From Prevotella sp. (GTDB lineage Bacteria; Bacteroidota; Bacteroidia; Bacteroidales; Bacteroidaceae): a DNA stretch of 15,850 bases. Every line of letters starts with the position of its first letter. The stretch's first letter is position 1. The stretch covers positions 1-15,850 of the forward strand of contig JAJPZE010000133.1 in assembly GCA_021204565.1 (NCBI GenBank), in the 5' to 3' direction. Under the pieces are notes generated by a model. The model was given only the letters and a program-made list of their open reading frames with translations, did not search any database and was not told the DNA's origin. Positions 8,171 to 15,219 of the stretch are shown piece after piece. The position numbers and the translations under genes are program-made.

Positions 8171-8638
8171 CTACAGCTTTATGGCGTGCAATGCTCTCCT
8201 CACTTCCTCGCGGTTGGCGCCGTCGATAAGGATAATCATTATCGTGTCGTCCCCCGCTATGGTGCCCAAAATCTGCGGTATATTGGCTCTGTCAATGCTG
8301 TATGCCAAACCGCCGGCATATCCCGGGAGCGTCTTAATCACCCCTATGTTGCCCGAATAAACAACCGCTTCTAACGCAAAACGATCCTCCCCGCCGTCGG
8401 CGCCGCGAGGAGTGGATATGCGCCGGTACATCGTCTCGTCCGGCAAAACATATACGTATTTCCCGTCAATCGTCGCCGCTTTCGCCACTTTAAGCTGCTT
8501 CAAATCGCGGCTCAGCGTCGCCTGTGTAACCGTTATCCCCCGCTTCTTAAGCGCACGCAATACCTCTTCCTGGTTCGATAAGTCTTGCGTGCTGATTAGC
8601 GTACGCAACAAATCAAACCTCTTCGCTTTCTTTTTCAT
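8171..8638 (-). CDS. argR: Arginine repressor
   Basis: The 155-residue product is the expected size for ArgR, the hexameric arginine-responsive regulator of arginine genes. The N-terminal winged helix includes the recognition segment TQATLSRDLKQL (38-49). The C-terminal oligomerisation and arginine-binding domain includes LPGYAGGLAYSIDR (104-117) and the GTIAGDDTI loop, whose paired aspartates (130-131) bind arginine. I chose ATG 8638 (MKKKAKRF) because it gives the family length; an in-frame ATG at 8680 would add 14 basic residues. As first gene of the cluster it probably autoregulates the whole operon. The acyltransferase gene starts 54 nt downstream. Confidence 0.95.
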   Translation of the reverse strand: MKKKAKRFDLLRTLISTQDLSNQEEVLRALKKRGITVTQATLSRDLKQLKVAKAATIDGKYVYVLPDETMYRRISTPRGADGGEDRFALEAVVYSGNIGVIKTLPGYAGGLAYSIDRANIPQILGTIAGDDTIMIILIDGANREEVRRALHAIKL

Positions 8639-8651
8639 TCTCTTACAATCT

Positions 8652-8708
8652 TTATTTCGTTTCGCCCGCCCGCAATCCATAAACCCGCGGACAGAACAGT
8701 ATACACAC
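8652..8708 (-). CDS. Possible 18-codon leader peptide ahead of argR
   Basis: In the transcribed leader between the promoter and argR, a perfect AGGAGG (8717-8722) lies 8 nt before a GTG codon at 8708. The frame reads MCILFCPRVYGLRAGETK and stops at TAA (8652-8654), 13 nt before argR. It contains two CGG arginine codons. A small hairpin (GAAG/CTTC, 8713-8725) would cover the AGGAGG. Bacteroidetes rarely use strong Shine-Dalgarno sites, which makes this match stand out but also weakens the case for its use. It could equally be chance. Confidence 0.2.
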   Translation of the reverse strand: MCILFCPRVYGLRAGETK

Positions 8709-8748
8709 CCCGAAGACCTCCTTCAGGCCGTCCCGTTCTTGCGGTGCG

Positions 8749-8780
8749 CAAAGTTATTCGTTTACAATTAAAAAGCCAAA
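8749..8780 (-). promoter_or_regulatory. Bacteroidetes-type promoter of the argR operon
   Basis: On the minus strand, TTTG (8780-8777) is followed after 20 nt by TAACTTTG (8756-8749). This matches the Bacteroidetes primary sigma consensus of TTTG, 19-21 nt, TAnnTTTG. Transcription would start near 8742, giving a leader of about 100 nt before argR. The AT-rich DNA just upstream is in keeping with a promoter. I could not find a clean two-half ARG box overlapping it. Confidence 0.8.
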
Positions 8781-8912
8781 CATTAATTTATAAAAGGGAA
8801 CAAACGAGCCTAAAATTTGACCAATCCCCTATTATAATTCACTATTTATGCAGTTTGATGCCCGCGCACGGCAGATACAAGCCCTGCACGCGCCCGCCTC
8901 GTCCCGGTCTTG

Positions 8913-9019
8913 ATATGGGGTTTCAGCCGCCTTTAACACGGGGTTTCGGAGCTCAAAATATGGGGGTTTCAGCTCCCTTTATATGGGGGTTATGGGGTCC
9001 GAAATATGGGGGTCAAGGG
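8913..9019. repeat. Five imperfect 22-23 bp tandem repeats with G tracts
   Basis: Units start at 8913, 8936, 8958, 8981 and 9004 (the last cut to 16 nt), each opening with ATATGGGGG or a close variant (ACACGGGG in the second). G runs begin at 8917, 8940, 8962, 8985 and 9008, giving a strict 22-23 nt period, about two helical turns. Extra runs at 8994 and 9017 make 8985-9019 four close G tracts with 4-, 10- and 4-nt loops, a candidate G-quadruplex on the plus strand. Units one and three share TTTCAGC, suggesting a 45-46 nt higher-order unit. The array starts about 130 nt upstream of the argR promoter. Confidence 0.75.
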
Positions 9020-9076
9020 TATTTGTTCGCTCTTTAGCCCCTTCGTTAGCTTTTTCCCCGCGCGAGCGGACGTGCG

Positions 9077-9970
9077 TCAGAGGCTGAGGAAAAATCCGAG
9101 TTTGAAGAGGCGGAATACGGTCAGCGAGGGGTTGTTGCCCGTCAAATTATCCGTCCAGCGGTCTTTTCGTTTGAGGTATAAGCTCCGCAGACGGCTGTCG
9201 ATTTTGAGCTTCCGGCAGAGGCGGACGTTATTCAACAGGCGCGAATACCCGTCGAGCTCCGTTTCAAATTCTTTGAGCGTCAGGAGCGAATCAACGGTTT
9301 TGCGCAGGAACGTTGCGTTGTCCTCGTATCCGCAGAGCCGGGTCGGGTTTGAGATATGGTGTATTTGTATGCCGTGCGCGGTGAGGTTCTTGCCCATAAG
9401 AACGTCTTCGTAACCGTACCTGACAAGCCGTTCGTCGAAGCGTACGCTGCCAAACACGTCTTTGCGGACAAGGAAATTACAGGTATGAAAATCCATTCCC
9501 GGCGCCGCATTACGCATCTGTGCCGACCTGTTTTGGCGGGTCCGGCTCTCGTATTTATATCTCAGGTTGCTCCGTTTCGTCTCTTCGTCCGGCTCGGAAA
9601 GGCAATATCCGCCGTACACCACCCGGCAATCATCTCCGCACGACAGGTACTCCTCTATATAATTATCCCCGCACAGACGCATATGCGCCCCGTCAATGAA
9701 GAGGAGCCGGCTGTGGTTAGCCGCACCGGCAAGTGAGTTGCGGATTGCCGCGCGCCCCCGATTGGCGTCGAACCGGAGTATCCGGCAGCGGTTAATATGC
9801 CCCAATTCATCGATCTTGCGGATAACGTCAGGGTCGTCCGACCCGTCGTCGCCGACGATTATTTCATAGTTCAGCCCCGCTATCCTCTCCGCCTGCTCCG
9901 CCGCTTGGGCTGCGAGACCGTCGGGGCAAGCGTTATAAACGGGGATAAGTATCGACAGCTCCTTAATCAT
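9077..9970 (-). CDS. Family 2 glycosyltransferase
   Basis: The 297-residue GT-A-fold protein probably transfers a sugar from a nucleotide donor during surface glycan synthesis; donor and acceptor are unknown. It opens with LSILIPVYN (5-13), followed by IIVGDDGSDD (37-46) and ANRGRAAIRN (69-78), all typical of GT2. The expected DxD metal site reads FIDGAHM (Asp93-Gly-Ala), so its second aspartate is missing. The likely catalytic-base region GYEDVLMG is intact (Glu188, Asp189). There is no transmembrane segment; the C-terminus is basic, ending in a short hydrophobic stretch. ATG 9970 overlaps the uvrA stop as ATGA, giving translational coupling with a DNA repair gene. The longer upstream frame lies inside uvrA and is rejected. 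Confidence 0.9.
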   Translation of the reverse strand: MIKELSILIPVYNACPDGLAAQAAEQAERIAGLNYEIIVGDDGSDDPDVIRKIDELGHINRCRILRFDANRGRAAIRNSLAGAANHSRLLFIDGAHMRLCGDNYIEEYLSCGDDCRVVYGGYCLSEPDEETKRSNLRYKYESRTRQNRSAQMRNAAPGMDFHTCNFLVRKDVFGSVRFDERLVRYGYEDVLMGKNLTAHGIQIHHISNPTRLCGYEDNATFLRKTVDSLLTLKEFETELDGYSRLLNNVRLCRKLKIDSRLRSLYLKRKDRWTDNLTGNNPSLTVFRLFKLGFFLSL

Positions 9971-12795
9971 AACTTGTTCTTTATATACCGCCCCGTGATG
10001 CTCGTTTCGCACTCCGCGAGCCCCTCCGGCGTGCCGGCGAAGACAAGGTTGCCCCCCTCGTCGCCGCCCTCCGGACCGAGGTCGATGATGTGGTCGGCGC
10101 ATTTGATTACGTCGGGATTGTGCTCCACAACCACGACCGTGTGCCCCCGCCGGATTAGTGCGTCGAACGCCGAGAGCAGACGGCGGATGTCGTGAAAGTG
10201 CAGCCCGATTGTCGGCTCGTCGAAGATAAAGAGCGTCGGCTCGTCCTTTTCCTGCGCGAGATAATATGCGAGCTTTACCCGCTGGTTCTCCCCTCCGGAG
10301 AGCGTCGACGAGTTCTGACCGAGCTTGATATATCCCAAACCGACGTCGGCAAGGGGGCGCAGACGCTCCGTGATTGCTTTTTGCTTGTGCTCGGAAAAGA
10401 AAGCCATTGCCTCGTCTACGGTAAGGTTAAGCACGTCGCTAATGTTCTTCCCCTCGTACTCCACCTCGAGCACTTCGCTCTTAAAACGCCGGCCCCCGCA
10501 AGCGTCGCACACCAGCTCAATATCAGCCATGAACTGCATTTCTACGACAACCGTACCCGCGCCCTTGCACTCCTCGCACCGCCCTCCGGGAGCGTTGAAA
10601 GAGAAATATTGCGGCCCGTAATTCATCTGCCTCGAGAGCTGTTGCGCGGCGAACAGAGCGCGTATCGCGTCGTATGCTTTAAGGTATGTGGCGGGGTTGC
10701 TCCGCGTGCTTTTGCCGATAGAGCTGCGGTCAACCATCTCCACGCGCTTTATTCTCTCTACATCTCCGGCTATCCCTCCGAAGTCGCCGGGAGGCTCGCA
10801 AGTCTCCCCCAAGCGCCGCTTCACCGCCGGGTAGAGTATGCCGCGGACAAGGGAAGACTTGCCGCTCCCGCTCACGCCCGTAACGACCGTCAGCACATTT
10901 AAGGGGAAGTCGGCGGTTATCCCTTTGAGGTTGTTAAGGAAACACGTATTGAGCCGTATGGCGTATGTGCTGTTCCTGCGCGGTGAGGGCACGGGGATGG
11001 TCTCCTCGCCGGCAAGGTATTTGATTGTACGCGAGCGCGGGTAGCGCGACGTCAATTGCGCGCCGCCGGCGGAGAGGAGGGACGCCTTGCCCGCAAATAC
11101 AATCTCCCCGCCGTGCGTGCCGGCGCCGGGTCCGATGTCGACGAGGTAATCCGCCGCACGGATTATGTCCTCGTCGTGCTCCACCACAACCACCGTGTTG
11201 CCCGAAGCCCGCAACTCTTTCAGCGCGTGTATGAGCCGCCCGGTGTCCCGGCTGTGGAGCCCCATGCTCGGTTCGTCGAGGATATACAGACTGCCGACGA
11301 GGGCGCTGCCGAGCGATGTGGTTAAGTTTATGCGCTGGCTCTCCCCGCCCGAGAGAGTGTTCGACGTCCGGTTGAGCGTCAGATAACCCAAGCCGACGTC
11401 TAAAAGGAACTGCAAGCGCGACATTATCTCGCCGAGCAGACGCTTCGCCACAGCCGCCTCATTATCCGGCAAGACAAGAGCGTCGAACCACTCTTTAAGC
11501 TCCTTTACCGGCATCGTAACCAGCTGCGTGATGTCCTTCCCCCCGATTTTTACGTATGTCGCTTCACGTCTCAACCGCGTGCCGTTACACTCCGGGCAGA
11601 CGGTCTTCCCCCGGAAACGGTTGAGTATGATCCTGTTCTGTATCTTGTATAAAGACCCCTCCAACATCTTGAAAAACGCATCAATAGAGACGACGCCGGC
11701 GGGGTCGTGTTGCGCCAAATCGGAGGGCAAACCGTGCCAGAGCTGCCCTTTTTGCTCTTTTGTCAACTCGTGATAGGGCGTGAAAACAGGGAAATCGTCG
11801 AGCGCGGCCCTACGGCAAAACTCGTCCCGCCACACACCCATCTTCTCGCCATGCCAGCACTGGACGCACCCGTCGTAAACCGACAGAGCCGGATTGGGGA
11901 CAACAAGCTTCTCGTCAATCCCGATAATGCTCCCGAAGCCCTCGCATCGCGGGCACGCTCCGGCAGGCGAATTAAACGCAAAGAGAGCGTCCGACGGAGG
12001 CTCGAACGTCAGTCCGTCGGCCTCGAACCTCGTCGAAAACTCTGCCGGACCGCCGCTCCCGGCAAACAACAACCGGCATATGCCCCGCCCTTCGTAGAGC
12101 GCCGTCTCGACGGTATCGTAGAGCCGGGAGACGAACTCCTTATCCCGCGCCGTGCGCAAACGGTCGATAACGATATTGATTTCGTTGCATTCAATCCGGT
12201 CGATGTCCGCTCCGTGCGCCTCTAAGAAACTGTCGATGCGGACGAAATCCCCGCGAAAGTACAGCCTGTTGTAACCTTCTTGTTGCTTTACGAGCAACGC
12301 CTTGCCGGGCGAAACGCCATCCGGGGGACTGAACGGAACAAGCACTGTGAAGGCTTCACCCTCGCTCCGCCCGACGGCAAACGCGACAATATCCTCCGCC
12401 GTATGGCGCTTCACCTCCCGCCCGCTCACAGGCGAGAACGTGTGCCCGATACGCGCAAAGAGCAAGCGGAGATATTCGTAGATCTCCGTCGACGTACCTA
12501 CCGTCGAGCGCGGATTGCGCGCAACCGTCTTCTGACCTATTGCGATGGCTGGCGGGAGCCCTTTTATATAATCGCATTCGGGCTTAGCCATACGGGCAAG
12601 AAATTGGCGCGCGTAACCCGAAAGCGACTCTACATAGCGGCGTTGCCCCTCCGCATAGAGCGTGTCGAATGCGAGCGACGACTTCCCCGACCCGCTTACG
12701 CCGGAGATTACAATAAACTCGCCGCGCGGCAGACGTAAGTCGATATTCTTCAAATTATTGACTCTTACGCCTTTCGCCTCTATGTATTCCGCCAT
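9967..12795 (-). CDS. uvrA: Excinuclease ABC subunit A
   Basis: The 942-residue ATPase detects bulky DNA lesions and loads UvrB in nucleotide excision repair. It has two ABC modules: Walker A GVSGSGKSS at 32-40 and 640-648, signatures LSGGESQ (481-487) and LSGGENQ (832-838), and Walker B in LYILDEPSMGLH and LFIFDEPTIGLH. Zinc cysteines are CxxC at 281/284 with 400/403, and at 740/743 with 763/766. The UvrB-binding region (about 115-230) is present, so this is full UvrA rather than a UvrA2 lacking it. ATG 12795 is chosen to match family starts (MAEYIEAKGVRVNNLKNI); 16 more codons are open upstream. It lies downstream of the rho terminator with only 57 nt between, and I see no convincing promoter there. 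Confidence 0.97.
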   Translation of the reverse strand: MAEYIEAKGVRVNNLKNIDLRLPRGEFIVISGVSGSGKSSLAFDTLYAEGQRRYVESLSGYARQFLARMAKPECDYIKGLPPAIAIGQKTVARNPRSTVGTSTEIYEYLRLLFARIGHTFSPVSGREVKRHTAEDIVAFAVGRSEGEAFTVLVPFSPPDGVSPGKALLVKQQEGYNRLYFRGDFVRIDSFLEAHGADIDRIECNEINIVIDRLRTARDKEFVSRLYDTVETALYEGRGICRLLFAGSGGPAEFSTRFEADGLTFEPPSDALFAFNSPAGACPRCEGFGSIIGIDEKLVVPNPALSVYDGCVQCWHGEKMGVWRDEFCRRAALDDFPVFTPYHELTKEQKGQLWHGLPSDLAQHDPAGVVSIDAFFKMLEGSLYKIQNRIILNRFRGKTVCPECNGTRLRREATYVKIGGKDITQLVTMPVKELKEWFDALVLPDNEAAVAKRLLGEIMSRLQFLLDVGLGYLTLNRTSNTLSGGESQRINLTTSLGSALVGSLYILDEPSMGLHSRDTGRLIHALKELRASGNTVVVVEHDEDIIRAADYLVDIGPGAGTHGGEIVFAGKASLLSAGGAQLTSRYPRSRTIKYLAGEETIPVPSPRRNSTYAIRLNTCFLNNLKGITADFPLNVLTVVTGVSGSGKSSLVRGILYPAVKRRLGETCEPPGDFGGIAGDVERIKRVEMVDRSSIGKSTRSNPATYLKAYDAIRALFAAQQLSRQMNYGPQYFSFNAPGGRCEECKGAGTVVVEMQFMADIELVCDACGGRRFKSEVLEVEYEGKNISDVLNLTVDEAMAFFSEHKQKAITERLRPLADVGLGYIKLGQNSSTLSGGENQRVKLAYYLAQEKDEPTLFIFDEPTIGLHFHDIRRLLSAFDALIRRGHTVVVVEHNPDVIKCADHIIDLGPEGGDEGGNLVFAGTPEGLAECETSITGRYIKNKL

Positions 12796-12852
12796 GTAAT
12801 GTTTGTTGCAACCGTCGCTTTCCCCCGCTTCATATGCCGGCAAAGCGCATAT

Positions 12853-12903
12853 AAAAAGGCGGCGCGGACGTGCTCCCCCTCATAAGGGATGCCGCCCGCG
12901 CCG
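12853..12903 (-). terminator. Intrinsic terminator after rho
   Basis: On the minus strand CGGCGCGG (12903-12896) pairs with CCGCGCCG (12867-12860). The stem continues through CG/CG and inner GC and TCCC/GGGA pairs around a loop near 12878-12885, and is followed by CC and TTTTT (12857-12853). It lies 15 nt after the rho stop and should end the rho transcript before uvrA. Confidence 0.8.
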
Positions 12904-12917
12904 AATGAAAAAGCATT

Positions 12918-14867
12918 TTATGAATTCATTGAGAGGAGGAACTCCGCGTTGTCCCGCGTACGTTCCAGGCTCTGCCGTATGGTGTCCATCGCCTCCATCG
13001 CCGTCATGTCGGAGATGTGTTTGCGGAGTATCCACATACGGTTGAGCGTGGTTTCGTCCTGCAAAAGGTCGTCGCGGCGCGTGCTTGAAGCGACGAGGTT
13101 GACCGACGGGAAGATACGTTTGTTCGAGAGTGTACGGTCGAGCTGGAGCTCCATATTCCCCGTTCCTTTGAACTCTTCGAATATAACCTCATCCATCTTA
13201 GAGCCGGTATCGATGAGCGCCGTCGCAATTATTGTCAGCGATCCGCCCCCCTCGATGTTCCTTGCCGCGCCGAAGAAGCGTTTCGGCTTCTGGAGCGCGT
13301 TGGCGTCGACACCGCCGGTCAGCACCTTTCCCGACGCGGGAGCCACGGTGTTGTATGCGCGCGCAAGGCGCGTAATAGAGTCGAGGAAGATAACCACGTC
13401 GTGGCCGCACTCAACGAGCCGCTTCGCCTTTTCCAACACAATACCCGCTATCTTGACGTGACGGTCGGCAGGTTCGTCGAACGTTGAGGCGATAACCTCG
13501 GCGTTCACCGTTCGCGCCATGTCCGTCACCTCCTCAGGCCGCTCGTCGATTAAGAGCATCATAAGGTACGCTTCGGGGTGGTTCGCGGCAATCGCGTTCG
13601 CAATATCCTTCATTAGAATTGTCTTGCCCGTCTTGGGCTGGGCGACAATTAACGCCCGCTGTCCCTTGCCTATGGGCGAGAAGAGATCTACAATTCGGGT
13701 GCTCGTGTTCGTAGTGCGCCGGTCGCCGCAGAGGGTGAATTTCTCGTCGGGGAAGAGGGGTGTGAGGTGTTCGAACGCTATGCGGTCGCGTATCTCTTCG
13801 GGCTTGCGGCCGTTGATCATCCCGGCTGACGTGAGGGTGAAGTATTGCTCGCTCTCTTTCGGAGGGCGCACCCTGCCCTGCACGACATCACCCGTCTTAA
13901 GCCCGTATCTCTTCACAAACGCCTGGGAAACATATACGTCGTCGGGCGACGAGAGGTAGTTATAGTCGCTCGAACGCAAGAAACCGTATCCCTCGCCCAG
14001 AATTTCAAGCACGCCGTTACAATCAATAAGGTTGGCGAAATCATATTCGGCGCCCGCGGCGAAGTTGGCTTGCGGCGCGTGATTGAGCGGGGCGATGTGT
14101 TGCTCCGGCTGGTTGTAATACGGGTGTCCGAATATGTCGTACGTCGGGATTTGTTCGCTATCCTCTATCGGGACATCCACTACGGCGATGAAATCGGTTC
14201 CGTCAGCGGGGTCGCCCGCCCATACGCCGTCGTCCGCCGGAGCGGGTTGTGCGCCGGCTGATGTGCCGTTTGCGGGCTCCTGTTCCGCCTCCGGGCTCTC
14301 CGCCGCCTGTGTTTCCGCGGGCGCCGGAGAAGGGTTCTCTTCGGTTGTTTGTGTCTCCATAGCTTTCTTGTTTTTCTCTTTAATCATTGCAATAAGTTCC
14401 AATTCGCGCTTCGTGCGCCGCCCTCTATGCTTCGGAATTGCCGCTAATTCCTCCTCAGGAGATAACCACACGGGCATGCCGGACGCCTCTCCCTCCGCCG
14501 CCGGAGCCTGGTCGGGGTTCGTGTGTGTTGTGTCGCCGGCGGCGTCGTTGTTTGTTTCGCTGCCGCGTATGTCCTTTGCGTGCTCATCGGCAAAGAGAGA
14601 TTCGCCGGCGGACGAGCTGTTCCCGGCCGCCCGCTTCCGTTTGCTCTTGCCGTCCGAAACCTGACTTGTGTTGACCTTTGCGGCACGTATACGCTGTCTG
14701 CGGGCGCCGAGCGGGTTCTTGTTCCCCTCCTGAAATGCCTGCTCGTCGAGTATGGCGTAGCTTATCTCCTCCGCCGTAGCGTGCCTGCCGACCTCTATGT
14801 TCATCCGGTTTGCAATGTCCGTTAGAGCCTCATAACTCTTGGACATTAATTCGTCCTTAGTATACAT
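12918..14867 (-). CDS. rho: Transcription termination factor Rho with a long disordered insertion
   Basis: The 649-residue Rho is far longer than the 419 residues of E. coli Rho. Residues 1-45 form the Rho N-terminal helical domain. Residues about 46-280 are a Pro/Ala/Glu/Gln-rich, low-complexity insertion with basic patches (KSKRKR, RGRRTKREL). Residues about 281-345 are the RNA-binding cold-shock-like domain (GYGFLRSSDYNYLSSPDDVYV). The RecA-type ATPase follows: P-loop QPKTGKT (410-416), DERPEEVTDM (441-450), Walker B VVIFLDSITR (491-500) and the R-loop GGVDANALQKPKRFFGAARN (518-537). Large insertions are characteristic of Bacteroidetes Rho, and in B. thetaiotaomicron the disordered region is reported to drive phase separation. 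The start at 14867 fits homologues; Met8 is an alternative. Confidence 0.97.
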   Translation of the reverse strand: MYTKDELMSKSYEALTDIANRMNIEVGRHATAEEISYAILDEQAFQEGNKNPLGARRQRIRAAKVNTSQVSDGKSKRKRAAGNSSSAGESLFADEHAKDIRGSETNNDAAGDTTHTNPDQAPAAEGEASGMPVWLSPEEELAAIPKHRGRRTKRELELIAMIKEKNKKAMETQTTEENPSPAPAETQAAESPEAEQEPANGTSAGAQPAPADDGVWAGDPADGTDFIAVVDVPIEDSEQIPTYDIFGHPYYNQPEQHIAPLNHAPQANFAAGAEYDFANLIDCNGVLEILGEGYGFLRSSDYNYLSSPDDVYVSQAFVKRYGLKTGDVVQGRVRPPKESEQYFTLTSAGMINGRKPEEIRDRIAFEHLTPLFPDEKFTLCGDRRTTNTSTRIVDLFSPIGKGQRALIVAQPKTGKTILMKDIANAIAANHPEAYLMMLLIDERPEEVTDMARTVNAEVIASTFDEPADRHVKIAGIVLEKAKRLVECGHDVVIFLDSITRLARAYNTVAPASGKVLTGGVDANALQKPKRFFGAARNIEGGGSLTIIATALIDTGSKMDEVIFEEFKGTGNMELQLDRTLSNKRIFPSVNLVASSTRRDDLLQDETTLNRMWILRKHISDMTAMEAMDTIRQSLERTRDNAEFLLSMNS

Positions 14868-14895
14868 TATTGTGTGTAAAATGATTTGTTGAAAT

Positions 14896-14926
14896 AAAGC
14901 AGATTTCCCTAACGGGGAAGTCCTTT
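14896..14926 (-). promoter_or_regulatory. Hairpin in the rho leader RNA
   Basis: On the minus strand, AAAG, GA and TTCCC pair in order with CTTT, TC and GGGAA around a five-base loop, with small internal loops between the blocks. The hairpin ends 28 nt before the rho ATG, without a U tract. Rho is autoregulated through its leader in other bacteria, so a control role is possible but not shown. Confidence 0.4.
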
Positions 14927-14955
14927 ATGTGTGCATGGTTGTCTGAAAACCGGTG

Positions 14956-14963
14956 CAAAGATA
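14956..14963 (-). promoter_or_regulatory. rho promoter -7 box
   Basis: TATCTTTG (14963-14956, minus strand) is an exact TAnnTTTG match and is followed by CACCGG. The expected TTTG box about 20 nt upstream is not clear; only TGTTT-like sequence is nearby. Transcription would start near 14949 with an 80-nt leader. Confidence 0.6.
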
Positions 14964-15061
14964 AAGCATTAAACCGCTAAACACGTCCTTATATGCGATA
15001 TTTCGTGCCTTTTTAACCTTTCTTTACTTATTAAGCAATCTATGTATTGTTCCGTGTCCGC

Positions 15062-15114
15062 CGCCGTTTTAACATCGCTAAAACGCCGCTTTACTCGTGC
15101 GTAAAACGGCGTTT
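15062..15114. repeat. Three overlapping inverted-repeat arms with mutually exclusive hairpins
   Basis: Three related arms allow three pairings: 15081-15088 with 15107-15114 (8 bp, extended inside by TTTAC/GTAAA at 15090-15094 and 15101-15105), 15065-15071 with 15079-15085 (7 bp), and 15062-15071 with 15102-15111 (10 bp, CGCCGTTTTA). The pairings compete for the same bases. The element is 106 nt after the desulfidase stop and about 100 nt upstream of the rho -7 box. It may end the desulfidase transcript, although the T run lies partly inside the stem. Confidence 0.6.
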
Positions 15115-15138
15115 GCCAAGGCGTGAACGCGCAGATGA

Positions 15139-15152
15139 CGTTTCGCGAAACG
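15139..15152. promoter_or_regulatory. Perfect 14-bp palindrome, possible operator
   Basis: CGTTTCGCGAAACG is its own reverse complement. It overlaps the first of two ATGACGTT direct repeats (15135-15142 and 15158-15165, 23 nt apart). It lies 67 nt after the desulfidase stop. No regulator is assigned. Confidence 0.3.
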
Positions 15153-15219
15153 GGGGAATGACGTTGCCGGAGCGTTGTAACCAGCGCCTGTCAGCCCGTC
15201 TCCGTCCGGTGCGTGCCCG

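Larger units (their letters stand above)
8639..9076. other. Gene-free region between the glycosyltransferase gene and argR
   Basis: This 438-nt stretch holds, from right to left, the 3' flank of the glycosyltransferase gene (9020-9076, no U-tract terminator seen), the G-tract repeat array (8913-9019), an AT-rich segment (about 8760-8860) typical of upstream promoter DNA, the argR promoter and the leader. Plus-strand open frames here translate the repeats into Gly/Trp-rich nonsense and are not accepted as genes. Confidence 0.7.
14868..15219. other. Gene-free region between the cysteine desulfidase gene and rho
   Basis: From right to left this holds a GC-rich segment just after the desulfidase gene with a 14-bp palindrome, a set of overlapping inverted repeats, an AT-rich stretch (about 14970-15060), the rho -7 box and an 80-nt rho leader with a hairpin. 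I see no tRNA-like fold and no credible open frame on either strand. Confidence 0.7.

Noticed and set aside
8826..8850. ARG-box-like TGAAT half site upstream of the argR promoter
   Set aside because: The second half does not match the inverted ATTCA, so it is only a half site in AT-rich DNA.
8913..9019. CRISPR array
   Set aside because: The units are contiguous and imperfect, with no spacer structure and no cas genes nearby.
8744..9037. Plus-strand 97-codon frame across the G-tract repeats, with a repetitive Gly/Trp-rich C-terminus
   Set aside because: The protein repetition merely reflects the DNA repeats, the frame runs through the argR promoter, and no start signal is visible.
9020..9076. 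Possible terminator after the glycosyltransferase gene (CCGC/GCGG stem)
   Set aside because: On the transcribed strand the stem is followed by GGAAAAA rather than a T run.
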